Counted from the stretch's first letter, positions 1 through 8,399 are shown. The stretch is DNA of 42,386 nucleotides from Bacillota bacterium (GCA_023439545.1 JAEXNT010000065.1:1-42386); one strand, 5' to 3'. Made by a program: numbers and translations. The notes: generated by a model not told the origin, from the sequence alone.

Positions 1-277
1 GCATCAGCCCCTCGATCTCGTCATTCTCTTCTATGGCGACCAATTGAGGGATTACGTGTTCGTATTTGGTTGTCTTGTTTTGAGGCGGGAGTATTATGTG
101 CCCTTCTATCTGTCCTATGATCGTCAGGCAGTGTATATTACCCCTTGGATTTGAAACAGCTGTCGAGCCAAGCTCTTTCAGCTCGTCAAGCTGTTCTTTC
201 TTTTCACATTTCTCACCCGACTGAGCTTCACTCATGCTAGTCCTGCCAAAAGACACCTTATTTTCTCCGTTATTCAT
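1..277 (-). CDS. tepA: TepA/YmfB-like ClpP-family serine protease, N-terminal part
   Basis: This is the first 92 codons of a minus-strand gene that runs off the left edge of the window. The reading frame opens at an ATG (275-277) behind a GAGGTG ribosome binding site. After a charged N-terminal stretch comes the segment IHCLTIIGQIEGHIILPPQN followed by KTTKYEHVIPQLVAIEEN, which I recognise as the start of the ClpP-fold domain of TepA (translocation-enhancing protein, YmfB of Bacillus). The catalytic Ser, His and Asp lie beyond the window, so activity cannot be judged. The family consists of soluble ClpP-like proteases linked to protein export and processing. Identification rests on this N-terminal signature only. 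Confidence 0.8.
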   Translation of the reverse strand, partial: MNNGENKVSFGRTSMSEAQSGEKCEKKEQLDELKELGSTAVSNPRGNIHCLTIIGQIEGHIILPPQNKTTKYEHVIPQLVAIEENDEIEGLM

Positions 278-354
278 ATACACCTCGATCCGGTTTATGC
301 TAGTATTGTTTCCTTAAGAAAAATTATATATGTGCGGTGACACACCTCTGCGGG

Positions 355-389
355 CAAAAGCAAAGACACCGGCCTTTAAGCCGGTGTCT
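355..389 (-). terminator. Rho-independent terminator of rnpB
   Basis: A 9-bp GC-rich perfect stem (365-373 with 380-388, arms GACACCGGC and GCCGGTGTC) has a 6-nt loop. On the minus strand it is followed by the U-rich run TTTGCTTTTG. It lies just past the 3' end of the RNase P RNA. Confidence 0.8.
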
Positions 390-400
390 CCGATGTTTGG

Positions 401-771
401 TATGAGTAAGTCTGTAAGCCGGGTTCTGTATTCGACAATCATCTATCTAGGCCATGCATTTCTGAATGGCTCAAGCCACCTGCCCGGGACTGGCGGGCCG
501 CCAAATGTCCCTCTGCGGTGTTGCTCCAGGTGGGGTTTACATAGACCGGCATGTCGCCATGCCGCTGGTGAGCTCTTACCTCACCTTTCCACCCTTACTC
601 AGGCAGTAACGCCGACGGCATTACGCACCTAAGCGGTATATCTCTGTTGCACTTTCCTTGAAGTCGCCTTCACCGGGAGTTACCCGGCACCTTTGCCCTA
701 TGGAGCCCGGACTTTCCTCAGATACGTCCTTTCGGCGCTGTACCTGCGATTATCTGGCTTACTCAACACTG
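401..771 (-). ncRNA. rnpB: RNase P RNA (class A)
   Basis: The minus strand carries the catalytic RNA of ribonuclease P, which cleaves the 5' leaders of tRNA precursors. Recognisable conserved segments in order are: the P1 5' strand TGAGTAAG (764-757), GAGGAAAGTCCGGGCTCC, GGTAAGAGCTCACCAG, a segment with AGAGGGACATTTGGCGG, and GAATACAGAACCCGGCTTA. The 3' strand of P1, CTTACTCA (410-403), pairs with the 5' strand. The size (about 365 nt) fits the ancestral A type rather than the Bacillus B type, which agrees with Clostridia. Ends are placed from P1 and the promoter and may be off by several bases. Long open frames on the plus strand here are shadows of the RNA. Confidence 0.95.
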
Positions 772-778
772 GACTTAT

Positions 779-807
779 ATATTAATCCATTCCGTACTTA
801 TAGTCAA
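779..807 (-). promoter_or_regulatory. Sigma-A promoter of rnpB
   Basis: On the minus strand there is TTGACT (-35, at 807-802), exactly 17 nt, then TAATAT (-10, at 784-779). This places a transcription start about 7 nt downstream, near the 5' end of rnpB. The -35 box overlaps the last codons of the upstream Nif3-family gene. Confidence 0.8.
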
Positions 808-1571
808 GTGGTTATTAATGGGTCCTTCTCGTCACTGAAGCATGATACCTCAATATCGCTGAAGCCTTTTTGAATTGCCTCGGCCAATCGGGGCAGCGCA
901 ATCTTCTCCGTGCTGAAATGCCCTGCGTCGACGATGCACATGCCCATTTCACGCGCGTCCAATGCAGTATGGTATTTCAGGTCACCCGTAACTAAAACGT
1001 CCGCTCCTGAAGCTGCTACGGCCCTCAGATCACCATCGAAGCTTCCGCTGAAAACCGCCGCCTTCATTATACCTGAGTCAGCCCTTCCTGTCACGCGTAC
1101 AAACGGAACACAAAGGTTTGTTTTGACCCTCGCGATGAATTCAGGAAGGTTGCATTCATTTTCAAGAATTCCTACCTTACCCGGACCGTTTCCGAGCATT
1201 TCGGTCTGTTTCAACCCGAGCGCATCCGCCAGGCAGGTATTGACGCCCTGCTCCGCAAAATCCAGGTTGGTGTGCGCGGAGTAAACGCTTATGTTGTTCC
1301 GGATCAGCAAATAAAGAAGGCCCGCCGTCTTCTCATCTTCATTGAGCTTTTTGATTCCTTTGAAAATGACCGGATGGTGGGTAACGATCAAGTCTGCTCC
1401 CGTTTTGACCGCCTCATCTATTGCGGCGTGCGTGATGTCGAGGCAAACAAGTATCTTTTTGACAGTATTTGAAGGACTGCCGACAAGCAGGCCTATATTG
1501 TCCCAATCCTCCGCCAATTCTGGAGGCGCCGCCTGTTCCAGAAAAGAAACAATATCTCTGCAATATGCCAT
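804..1571 (-). CDS. Nif3/YqfO-like dinuclear metal center protein
   Basis: A 255-residue member of the Nif3/DUF34 family, which form hexamers with two metal ions per active site; the cellular role is not settled. Metal-site motifs are visible: VTHHPVIF near residue 65, HTNLD near residue 100, and DAGHFSTE near residue 215. The protein starts at the ATG at 1571, preceded by GGGGAAGAG. A longer frame to 1652 exists but adds residues unlike the family. This is the short form without the PII-like insert found in some Firmicutes homologues. It lies downstream of trmK on the same strand with a 104-bp gap, the usual trmK-nif3 pairing in Firmicutes. Confidence 0.9.
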   Translation of the reverse strand: MAYCRDIVSFLEQAAPPELAEDWDNIGLLVGSPSNTVKKILVCLDITHAAIDEAVKTGADLIVTHHPVIFKGIKKLNEDEKTAGLLYLLIRNNISVYSAHTNLDFAEQGVNTCLADALGLKQTEMLGNGPGKVGILENECNLPEFIARVKTNLCVPFVRVTGRADSGIMKAAVFSGSFDGDLRAVAASGADVLVTGDLKYHTALDAREMGMCIVDAGHFSTEKIALPRLAEAIQKGFSDIEVSCFSDEKDPLITT

Positions 1572-1604
1572 ATCTCTTCCCCTTTCGTATCCATAGCTTT
1601 CAGT

Positions 1605-1618
1605 TCCGAAATTTCGGA
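1605..1618. repeat. Short perfect palindrome in the trmK-nif3 gap
   Basis: TCCGAAATTTCGGA is a perfect 14-bp palindrome, and part of it (TTCGGATC) recurs at 1643-1650. It lies in the 104-bp gap between two co-directional genes. A protein-binding or mRNA-structure role is possible, but nothing else supports it. Confidence 0.4.
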
Positions 1619-1675
1619 TCGTTACACGCAAAATCCACAATTTTCGGATCATTCCGCAGTTTTTATTAAACTGGT

Positions 1676-2401
1676 TTAAATCTGCAAGCCGCTTTTCCCA
1701 AGATATTCCGTCAGTCTGTCCCTTATTCTGACACAGGTTGCGGTATCCATAACACTGTCTTCGTTTGTATACCGGTTTTTTTCAGGATCGGACCTGCTTC
1801 TGCCTTCAATTATCACTTCGAGCTCCTTCAGTTTTTTTTGAAGATACTGCCCGAGCAATGCATCGTTTCCTTCGAATATCCTCTCTCCTATATAAAGCTC
1901 AAATTCGTCCTTTATTACCGGAACGCCGGTCCATTTCGATTTTATCAGGCAATACAGCTTTCCCGCATCATTTATGAGTTTTTCCTCCAAAACATCATAA
2001 CCGTTTTCATAAAGCCACTTTCTCAGTGCATCGACGGCGTTGTTGGCCTGCAGTAAAAGCAAGGAAGCCCGGTTCGTCTTCTCGGGGGCCGAGGATAGAA
2101 TATCCCTTATCAACAAGCCACCCATACCAGCAATCACTATCACATCGCATTCCTCCGGACGGATAGGCTCAAGGCCGTTCCCGAGCCGCAGTTCTATTAC
2201 GGTTTTCAGCCCATGCCTTCTGATATTAGCTCCAGCCATCTCGAGCGGGCCTTTCCTCAAATCTGCGGCAATTGCTTTCTCACAGAGCCCGTTTTCAACT
2301 GCAAAAATCGGTATGAATGCGTGATCGGTCCCTATATCACTGAGTATCCCGCACTTCGGAATAAATTCAGCTATCGTTGCGAGCCTTCCGCTCAATTTCA
2401 T
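1676..2401 (-). CDS. trmK: tRNA (adenine-N1)-methyltransferase TrmK
   Basis: A 241-residue enzyme that methylates N1 of A22 in bacterial tRNA using S-adenosylmethionine (YqfN/TrmK family). The N-terminal Rossmann methyltransferase fold shows the SAM-binding segment CGILSDIGTDHAFIPIF near residues 18-34 and the motif VIVIAGMGGLLIRDIL near residues 87-102. The C-terminal third (residues about 160-225) is charged and predicted helical, matching the coiled-coil domain of TrmK. Length is normal for the family. It sits between rpoD/dnaG upstream and a Nif3-like gene downstream, as in many Firmicutes, although here tRNA genes and a small plus-strand gene lie between. Confidence 0.92.
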   Translation of the reverse strand: MKLSGRLATIAEFIPKCGILSDIGTDHAFIPIFAVENGLCEKAIAADLRKGPLEMAGANIRRHGLKTVIELRLGNGLEPIRPEECDVIVIAGMGGLLIRDILSSAPEKTNRASLLLLQANNAVDALRKWLYENGYDVLEEKLINDAGKLYCLIKSKWTGVPVIKDEFELYIGERIFEGNDALLGQYLQKKLKELEVIIEGRSRSDPEKNRYTNEDSVMDTATCVRIRDRLTEYLGKSGLQI

Positions 2402-2561
2402 GTCATGACTCCTGTCGATTCATAAAATATGCAAAATTTGCACATGCTTTATTATACACTAAACAGCCGGTTTTGAATAAGTGGTATTACATTTGCGCCG
2501 GCATCGCGTATTGTATAAAAAGCACAAGCGATGCCCGTATTTACGAAAGGAGCAGGTATTA

Positions 2562-2750
2562 ATGGGGCGCATAAATTCGGGGAAGCCGTCCAGAGATACG
2601 GAAACCGCTGCGGAGTCATTGATTTTCAGCAGTCTGACAAGCGGGACATTAATAAAAAAGCAGGAAGCGGGGCTAAATAAAAGTATAACCGCGAGCATTC
2701 AGTCAAGCCCTCCCCCGGACGAAAACGGTGAAAAGAAATTTAGGAAATAA
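2562..2750 (+). CDS. Small hydrophilic protein of unknown function (62 aa)
   Basis: A short plus-strand frame begins at an ATG (2562-2564) preceded at good distance by AAAGGAGCAGG, and ends directly before a strong terminator. The product MGRINSGKPSRDTETAAESL... is hydrophilic, rich in Ser, Lys and Glu, with no membrane segment, signal peptide or cysteines. I do not recognise a family. A ribosome binding site and a terminator flanking the same short frame are the only reasons to believe it; all neighbouring genes are on the other strand. Confidence 0.5.
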   Translation: MGRINSGKPSRDTETAAESLIFSSLTSGTLIKKQEAGLNKSITASIQSSPPPDENGEKKFRK

Positions 2751-2780
2751 AAAAACACCATCATTCGATGGTGTTTTTTT
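2751..2780. terminator. Bidirectional terminator between the small gene and the tRNA pair
   Basis: The inverted repeat AACACCATC/GATGGTGTT with a 4-nt loop is flanked by A7 on the left and T7 on the right. It can stop transcripts of the plus-strand small gene and of the minus-strand tRNA genes. Confidence 0.85.
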
Positions 2781-2856
2781 GGTGGGCCTTCAGGGACTCG
2801 AACCCCGGACCAACCGGTTATGAGCCGGTTGCTCTAACCAACTGAGCTAAAGGCCC
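2780..2856 (-). tRNA. tRNA with CAT anticodon, probably tRNA-Ile2
   Basis: A 77-nt cloverleaf on the minus strand: acceptor GGGCCTT/AAGGCCC, D-loop AGCTCAGTTGGTTAGAGC, anticodon arm ACCGG-CTCATAA-CCGGT, T-loop GGTTCGAGTCC, with CCA encoded. The loop CTCATAA resembles the Firmicutes lysidine-modified tRNA-Ile2 that reads AUA, rather than the Met loop TTCATAC. Elongator tRNA-Met remains possible. Confidence 0.9.
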
Positions 2857-2859
2857 CAG

Positions 2860-2935
2860 TGGCTCCTCAAGTAGGACTCGAACCTACGACCCTGCGGTTA
2901 ACAGCCGCATGCTCTACCGACTGAGCTATTGAGGA
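2860..2935 (-). tRNA. tRNA-Asn (GTT)
   Basis: A 76-nt cloverleaf on the minus strand: acceptor TCCTCAA/TTGAGGA, D-arm AGCTCAGTCGGTAGAGC, anticodon arm TGCGG-CTGTTAA-CCGCA with anticodon GTT, T-arm GTAGGTTCGAGTCCTAC, encoded CCA. It lies 3 bp upstream of the CAT tRNA, so both are probably one transcript. Confidence 0.96.
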
Positions 2936-3036
2936 ACGAAACAAAATATATTATACTTGCCTATATGGCTCAGGTCAAGAGGTTTTTCATAAAAAATTTT
3001 GAAACTTTATGGTAAACCTAATAATATTAAAGCTTT

Positions 3037-3273
3037 TTAGCTGTTTCCTTCCATTTTCTGTTTCATCAACAGTTCTCTGAACCTTGAAGCATGCTTTCCT
3101 TCGTCTTCTGCAAACTCCTTGAACACCTTGCGGACGTCGTCGTCCTCTATTCTTTTGGAGTACATTTCAAAATCCCGCACCAGCTCCATCGAGTTTTCCC
3201 AGGCTCGCAGCAGCCTGTCATACGTAGTGTACTCGATCTCCGGCATACCTTCCGATCCGATCCTCTTATCCAC
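3037..3273 (-). CDS. Small ferritin-like (rubrerythrin-type) helical protein
   Basis: A 78-residue protein with two long amphipathic helices, about residues 15-45 and 47-72. The second contains EDEGKHASRF, an ExxH iron-ligand pattern typical of the second half of rubrerythrin and ferritin-like bundles. I chose the GTG at 3273 because AAAGGAGG sits 7 nt upstream; a longer frame to 3345 has no such site. At this length it would have to dimerise to make a four-helix bundle. Such small proteins are usually linked to oxidative-stress or metal handling, but no specific role can be read here. It lies downstream of the rpoD terminator and is probably transcribed separately. Confidence 0.65.
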   Translation of the reverse strand: MDKRIGSEGMPEIEYTTYDRLLRAWENSMELVRDFEMYSKRIEDDDVRKVFKEFAEDEGKHASRFRELLMKQKMEGNS

Positions 3274-3351
3274 GATATTACCTCCTTTGGATGTTTTGGA
3301 GGAAATCCGCGCCGTTGGCGCTAAACATCCTCCTTTAATAAACATTATGAT

Positions 3352-3387
3352 AAAACTAAAGAGGCTCTCAGCCTCTTTAGTTATTTT
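3352..3387 (-). terminator. Terminator of the dnaG-rpoD operon
   Basis: A 13-bp stem AACTAAAGAGGCT/AGCCTCTTTAGTT with a 3-nt loop is followed on the minus strand by TTTATC, 57 bp past the rpoD stop codon. The plus strand also has ATTTTT after the stem. Confidence 0.85.
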
Positions 3388-3443
3388 TACGCTTCATAAA
3401 TATTTTATTACAGGAAATTTAAGCAACTGCGACCGTACCTGCT

Positions 3444-4541
3444 TCAATCCAGGTAGTCCTTGAGCTTCTTGCTCCTGCTCGGGTGCCTTAGTTTTCTGAG
3501 TGCCTTCGCTTCTATCTGCCTTATTCTTTCCCTTGTAACGTTGAACTCCTTGCCGACTTCCTCGAGTGTCCGTGCCCTTCCGTCGTCCAACCCGAAACGC
3601 AGCCTCAGTACTTTCTCCTCTCGAGGTGTAAGAGTATCCAGTACCCCGAGCAGTTGTTCCTTTAACAGCGTGAATGCTGCAGCTTCAGCCGGAGCGGGTA
3701 CGTCGTCGTCCGGAATGAAATCTCCGAGATGACTGTCCTCTTCCTCGCCTATAGGCGTTTCAAGTGAAACGGGTTCCTGGGATATCTTCATTATCTCCCG
3801 GACCTTGTCCACGGACATATTCATTTCCTTTGCGACCTCTTCGGGATGAGGATCCCTGCCGAGTTCCTGGAGCAGCTGCCTGGATACTCTGATCAGTTTG
3901 TTTATGGTTTCGACCATATGCACAGGGATACGGATCGTCCTTGCCTGGTCTGCGATAGCCCTCGTTATTGCCTGCCTGATCCACCAGGTCGCATAGGTAC
4001 TGAACTTGAAACCTTTTCTATAATCAAATTTCTCTACTGCCTTTATAAGGCCCAGATTGCCTTCCTGAATAAGGTCGAGGAATAGCATTCCCCTGCCCAC
4101 ATAGCGCTTGGCTATACTTACGACAAGTCTGAGGTTCGCTTCCGCAAGCCTTCTCTTTGCCTCATTATCGCCTTTCTCCATCCTCAGTGCAAGCTCAATT
4201 TCTTCATCAGCCGACAGCAGGGGCACTTTTCCTATTTCCTTCAGATACATCCTGACAGGGTCATCGATGCTGATACCCTCAGGAAGCGTCAGGTCCAGTT
4301 CTTCTTCAGTATTCTGAAGCTCCTGTATTTCAGCGTCTATATCGCCGACAACATCGATACCCATATTTTCAACGGTCTCATAGATCTTTTCGATCTGGTC
4401 GGGCTCAAGCTCAACTTCTTCAAAAGCGTCCATGATTTCTTTATAGGTAAGCATCCCTTTGGACTTGCCCTTTTCGACCAGTTCCTTCAATATGGATTTC
4501 CTGTTCGCATTTCCCGCATCGTTATTTATTACTTTCATCAT
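3444..4541 (-). CDS. rpoD: RNA polymerase primary sigma factor
   Basis: A 365-residue vegetative sigma-70 factor. In order: short region 1.1 (residues about 10-80), region 1.2 with DPVRMYLKEIGKVPLL (about 100-115), region 2 with the core- and -10-binding stretch DLIQEGNLGLIKAVEKFDY and FSTYATWWIRQAITRAI (about 155-205), region 3, and region 4 with TPREEKVLRLRFGLDDG and the -35 helix-turn-helix VTRERIRQIEAKALRKLRHP near the C-terminus. As in other Firmicutes there is no large non-conserved insert. The first ATG at 4541 is 5 nt after GGAGGGG; the adjacent ATG at 4538 is equally plausible. It starts 19 bp after the dnaG stop, so the two are co-transcribed as in the macromolecular-synthesis operon. 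Confidence 0.97.
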   Translation of the reverse strand: MMKVINNDAGNANRKSILKELVEKGKSKGMLTYKEIMDAFEEVELEPDQIEKIYETVENMGIDVVGDIDAEIQELQNTEEELDLTLPEGISIDDPVRMYLKEIGKVPLLSADEEIELALRMEKGDNEAKRRLAEANLRLVVSIAKRYVGRGMLFLDLIQEGNLGLIKAVEKFDYRKGFKFSTYATWWIRQAITRAIADQARTIRIPVHMVETINKLIRVSRQLLQELGRDPHPEEVAKEMNMSVDKVREIMKISQEPVSLETPIGEEEDSHLGDFIPDDDVPAPAEAAAFTLLKEQLLGVLDTLTPREEKVLRLRFGLDDGRARTLEEVGKEFNVTRERIRQIEAKALRKLRHPSRSKKLKDYLD

Positions 4542-4560
4542 TCGCCCCTCCTCTCTCTGT

Positions 4561-6366
4561 TCAAATTGGCGTGCTCTTCAAATCTTTTATCTTTTGAGTC
4601 AGATTTTTCAGTTCCAGCTTTAATTTGTCAACATCTCCTTCTGGCAGTTTTCCTTTGTCCTTTAGGAACTCCAGTATCTGTCTTTGTCTCTTTTCAGAAC
4701 TTGTGATGTCTATATCCCTAATTTTACCCAAAATTGCCCTGCGATTATCATCGCAGTGACATTCCTCTTCCAATATTCTGGCAAATTCGCCCGAATCTTC
4801 AGGCGATACGAGATTCATAAGCTCTGCAGGCGTTAAATCCTTTTTTTCTCCTATTTTCCCGTATATTATCTCTGCAATTCTCCTGTTGTCAGCTCCTGTG
4901 AACCGATCAACCTTAAATTTCTCCTTTACAATACTATATATACTGTTGTCAACACATAATAACGACAGTATAAATCGTTCGTAGTGCAATATCTTCTCTT
5001 CCGCTTCGTCGCCCTTGTCCAAATTCTTTCTTGCCGCCTCTACCGGATTTGTAATCCTCAGGTTCTGCTTCGAAGCCGGTCTGGCCTTTTTAAGTACTTC
5101 TGAAAGCATTGCCTCTTCCGATATTTCATATTCACGGGATAATTTTTTTATGTACATTTCCCGTTCTACCACGTTGTCAATCTTGGCAAGGATCGAGGCA
5201 GCCTTGTTCAGAAACCCTATTTTCCCTTCTGTAGTCGACATATCCTGCTCGCCCCTGATAGCCTTGATCTTGTATTCCACCAGCGAAAGCGAGTTGTCTA
5301 TCAGCTTTCTGAAACCGTCAGGCCCGTTCTTTCTGATGTATTCATCAGGATCCTTGCCGTCGGGCACTGTCAATACTCTTACATTGCAACCAATATCGTT
5401 CAGTATGTTGAGACCTCTCTGTGTTGCTGCCTGGCCTGCTGTGTCCGCATCATAGGATATCACTATCTCTTCTGCGTATTTCTTCAGTATGCGCCCCTGA
5501 CTTTCGGTCAGTGCCGTTCCGAGCGAAGCCACGGCATTCGTAATACCGCTCTGGAATAGTGAAATGACGTCCATGTAGCCTTCCACTACCACAAGCCTCT
5601 TGTCTCCGGAGTTCTTTGCAAAGTTAAGTGCGTATAGGTGCCTTCCCTTGCTGTACGTAGGGGTTTCCGGAGAATTCATGTATTTTGGAAGAGAGTTGTC
5701 CAATACTCTGCCTCCGAACCCGATCACGTTTCCTCTCACATCGAAAATCGGATACATCAGCCTGCCCTTGAACCGGTCATAAAGATGGCCTTTGCTGCTT
5801 TGCATTATCAACCCGCTCTGCAGCATATGTTCCTCCGATATTCCCTGTGTTCTAAGATGCCTGTAAAGGCCGTCCCATTCATCGGTAGAATATCCAAGGC
5901 CGAATTTTTTTGCCGTTCCGCCCGAAATAGCCCGTTTTACCAGGTATTGCGACGCTGGCTCTCCCTTTTCGGAATTCAGTACGCCATTATAATATCTTGC
6001 AGCAATAAGATTTATATTCAGTATCTGCTGTTTAAGCTTTGCCCTTTCGGCCTCCCCTGCGTCTTCGCTCTCGGGGAGCGCGATCTTCGCCCTGTCGGCA
6101 AGCAATCTCACAGATTCGATATAATCTATTTTTTCTGCCAGTGATATGAATTGGAATACATTCCCACCTTTACCGCAGCCAAAACAGTAAAAAATCTGTT
6201 TTGTCGACTCAACACTGAAGGAAGGCGTCTTTTCCCTATGGAACGGACAGAGGCCGAAATAATTCTTACCTCTTTTTTCGAGCTTCACATATTCAGATAC
6301 GACGTCAACGATATCGTTATTGATACGTATTTCTTCTATAAGTTCGTCTGAATACCTGATAAACAT
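4561..6366 (-). CDS. dnaG: DNA primase
   Basis: A 601-residue replicative primase that makes RNA primers at the fork. The N-terminal CHC2 zinc-binding domain shows CPFHREKTPSF followed by YCFGCGKGG (residues about 41-67). The catalytic core has the family segments GFGGRVLD and PKYMNSPETPTYSKG. The TOPRIM part shows VVVEGYMDV and VISYDADTAGQAAT with its acidic metal ligands. The C-terminal 150 residues are helical and correspond to the DnaB-binding region. Length is normal. It is the promoter-proximal gene of the dnaG-rpoD pair; rpsU, which heads this operon in proteobacteria, is absent. Confidence 0.97.
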   Translation of the reverse strand: MFIRYSDELIEEIRINNDIVDVVSEYVKLEKRGKNYFGLCPFHREKTPSFSVESTKQIFYCFGCGKGGNVFQFISLAEKIDYIESVRLLADRAKIALPESEDAGEAERAKLKQQILNINLIAARYYNGVLNSEKGEPASQYLVKRAISGGTAKKFGLGYSTDEWDGLYRHLRTQGISEEHMLQSGLIMQSSKGHLYDRFKGRLMYPIFDVRGNVIGFGGRVLDNSLPKYMNSPETPTYSKGRHLYALNFAKNSGDKRLVVVEGYMDVISLFQSGITNAVASLGTALTESQGRILKKYAEEIVISYDADTAGQAATQRGLNILNDIGCNVRVLTVPDGKDPDEYIRKNGPDGFRKLIDNSLSLVEYKIKAIRGEQDMSTTEGKIGFLNKAASILAKIDNVVEREMYIKKLSREYEISEEAMLSEVLKKARPASKQNLRITNPVEAARKNLDKGDEAEEKILHYERFILSLLCVDNSIYSIVKEKFKVDRFTGADNRRIAEIIYGKIGEKKDLTPAELMNLVSPEDSGEFARILEEECHCDDNRRAILGKIRDIDITSSEKRQRQILEFLKDKGKLPEGDVDKLKLELKNLTQKIKDLKSTPI

Positions 6367-6539
6367 CCATCCTTCTATAGTTCCACAGCGGCATTATTCA
6401 TACCACACTGATATTATTGGTATATTAGCAAAATTTATTAATCCTTTGCCGGGCGAAAGTTCTGCACCGGTAAGGCCATCCCGCAAAATACTTTAATTGA
6501 ATTCGACACAATTATCTATATTCCTTCTTTTTATAGAAC

Positions 6540-6585
6540 TTTTTATAAAATAAACCCCATCCCAAGCCAGACTCAAGATGAGGTT
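6540..6585 (-). terminator. Probable terminator of the DUF6514-like gene
   Basis: Inverted repeat AACCCCATC (6553-6561) and GATGAGGTT (6577-6585), 9 bp with one wobble-type mismatch and a 15-nt loop, followed on the minus strand by TTATTTTATAAAA. It lies 50 bp after the stop codon of the gene at 6635-6937. Confidence 0.5.
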
Positions 6586-6634
6586 CATATTTATCTATAT
6601 TCTACAGGCGTATGTTTTTTCCTTCTTTTGAGGT

Positions 6635-6937
6635 TCAGGTTCCCAATATATCGTCGAGCACGTATGGAAGAGTTGACGGCGTAACGGTATGCACCGCAAG
6701 CATTCTGACAAGATTGAGCGTGTCTTCCCTATTGTTGTAGATATTGTAATAGTTTTTTATTTCATTTATCACACCATGATTCTTTTCCCTGATTTCTACA
6801 CCGAAAATGTTGCTGTTTTCAATACCTCCGGCTTCGTTCTCCAATAGATAGTACTCAAGTTCGAGAGTATTTCCCGGCTTCCTGCCAAGTTCCTCCATCT
6901 CGATCTCAACACGCTTTTCAAGAAACCTGCTTATCAT
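6635..6937 (-). CDS. DUF6514-like conserved clostridial protein
   Basis: A 100-residue soluble protein without signal peptide or membrane segment. The pattern LELEYYLLENE, then FGVEIREK, then a short helix, then NREDTLNLVRMLAVHTVTPSTLPYVLDDIL near the end resembles the small clostridial family DUF6514, whose function is unknown. It is monocistronic on the minus strand, with its own terminator candidate and about 200 bp to the next gene upstream. Family assignment is from memory of the motif spacing and should be treated as tentative; that it is a real gene is more secure. Confidence 0.65.
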   Translation of the reverse strand: MISRFLEKRVEIEMEELGRKPGNTLELEYYLLENEAGGIENSNIFGVEIREKNHGVINEIKNYYNIYNNREDTLNLVRMLAVHTVTPSTLPYVLDDILGT

Positions 6938-7062
6938 TTTTTTACTACCCCCTCATAAAAAATAAAATAATCGCATTGCATATTATAACTTATTTGGCAG
7001 GCATGTCCTACAATAATGTTTCGTGTATATTCTTTATTAATCGCTATTGTTCGACAATAAAA

Positions 7063-7104
7063 TAAAAAAGCGACAGTCTATTCTAAAATAAACCGTCGTT
7101 TTTG
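7063..7104 (-). terminator. Possible terminator of the HD-GYP gene
   Basis: An imperfect inverted repeat around CGACAGT (7071-7077) and ACCGTCG (7092-7098) is flanked by an A-run on the left and T5 on the right, 35 bp after the HD-GYP stop codon. The stem contains a bulge, so this is a weak call. Confidence 0.4.
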
Positions 7105-7137
7105 ATTAACTTTTATCGTATATTTTTTTTGTTTGCT

Positions 7138-8175
7138 CTAAATCAATTCAAGTATCTTCACCTGTTTTTCACCGGACAGGTCTATGTATGTATTCGCGGC
7201 TCTGATGATCGGTTTTGAAACATTAAACGGGTTTATGTATACGATCTCTCCTATATCCCCGTTGCTTAACTTTACAAAGTCCCCTATATAATAGGACGCG
7301 ATATTTTTGAGGAATACATTGACCACACGGTGATCCAATGTTCCGAAATTATCCCTTTCCATCGTCTCTATAACGTCGAACGGACAGATCATAGTCCTGT
7401 ACGCCCTGTTGGAAGTCATCGCATCATACATGTCGGCAACAGCCACTATTTTGGCAAAATCGTGGATTTGTTCACCCCTCAGCCCGAGAGGATATCCTGA
7501 GCCGTCCTCTCTCTCGTGATGCATAAGAATTGCCTTTAAAATATCTTCGTTGATTTCCGGGATTTTTTCCGCTATCTGAAAACCATAGGCAGGATGTTTT
7601 TTTATTTCCTCGAATTCTTCATCTGTCAAATCGCCCGGCTTATTCAATATCGCCTGTGATATCCTGCCTTTGCCTATATCATGTAAAAAACCCGCAGTAA
7701 CAAGCGCCTTGACCCTCTTGTAATCATATTTGAGCCACTTTCCAATCAGCATGGAAAGCAGCGATACGTTAATGCTGTGAGTATAAAGGTATTCGTCCGT
7801 TGTACGCATTTCATTGATACAATTGACGATGTCCCTATTCTCATTTATCCTTGAAAGTAACGAATTTGTAACATGTGAAACCTTTTGTGAGTCTACTTCC
7901 TTTCCGCTTGAAATGTCGTGGAGCAGATTTTTGACATTGGACAGATTTTCGCTGTACTGTGCGCGGAACAGTTCCGTACCGCCTGCAACGATTATGTCTT
8001 CTTTATCTTCATATATTTTGATCTTGACCAGGCCGAGGTCTTTGATTCTTCCGAGGATATATTCGTCCAACAGCGTTCCTTCGGTCACGACTACTGCGCC
8101 ATACTCATTGTAAATATCTTCTGCTATCGCCATACCAGGCTGGCAATCCTGTACACTCACAAATACTTTCTTCAT
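7138..8175 (-). CDS. HD-GYP domain protein, probable cyclic-di-GMP phosphodiesterase
   Basis: A 345-residue protein. The N-terminal about 130 residues form a variable region beginning MKKVFVSVQDCQPGMAIAED, similar to the N-terminal segment often found with clostridial HD-GYP proteins. The HD-GYP domain (about 130-310) has all metal-site motifs: HSINVSLLS, HDIGKGRI, HHEREDGSGYP and ADMYDAMTSNRAYR. The complete HHExxDGxGYP signature predicts active hydrolysis of cyclic di-GMP. The C-terminus carries a small beta-rich part (about 310-345). No receiver, PAS or membrane segment is present, so it is probably cytosolic. It is transcribed alone from a sigma-A type promoter just upstream. Confidence 0.88.
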   Translation of the reverse strand: MKKVFVSVQDCQPGMAIAEDIYNEYGAVVVTEGTLLDEYILGRIKDLGLVKIKIYEDKEDIIVAGGTELFRAQYSENLSNVKNLLHDISSGKEVDSQKVSHVTNSLLSRINENRDIVNCINEMRTTDEYLYTHSINVSLLSMLIGKWLKYDYKRVKALVTAGFLHDIGKGRISQAILNKPGDLTDEEFEEIKKHPAYGFQIAEKIPEINEDILKAILMHHEREDGSGYPLGLRGEQIHDFAKIVAVADMYDAMTSNRAYRTMICPFDVIETMERDNFGTLDHRVVNVFLKNIASYYIGDFVKLSNGDIGEIVYINPFNVSKPIIRAANTYIDLSGEKQVKILELI

Positions 8176-8216
8176 AGCGCTCTCTCCTGGAATGATTTTG
8201 TCATTTTCTGTCTATT

Positions 8217-8245
8217 ATTTTAACACAATTTTAACCTTTAGTTAA
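8217..8245 (-). promoter_or_regulatory. Sigma-A type promoter of the HD-GYP gene
   Basis: TTAACT (-35, 8245-8240), a 17-nt spacer, and TAAAAT (-10, 8222-8217) lie about 45 nt before the HD-GYP start codon at 8175. The -35 area is part of the short inverted sequence TTAACTAAAGGTTAA. Confidence 0.6.
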
Positions 8246-8399
8246 TTATCTACTAATATATCGACATATTTTGAAACATCGATACTGGAATTTTTAGTAT
8301 AACACTGGTAAACATTAAAGGTTGCTGCAGTTATGATGTTATGTTAACATGTAATGGTTATGTACAGAGTGAGGTAATTGGGGAAAGGGGCGTGAGGTC

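Noticed and set aside
330..873. Plus-strand open frames over 330-873
   Set aside because: They overlap RNase P RNA on the other strand and encode no recognisable protein.
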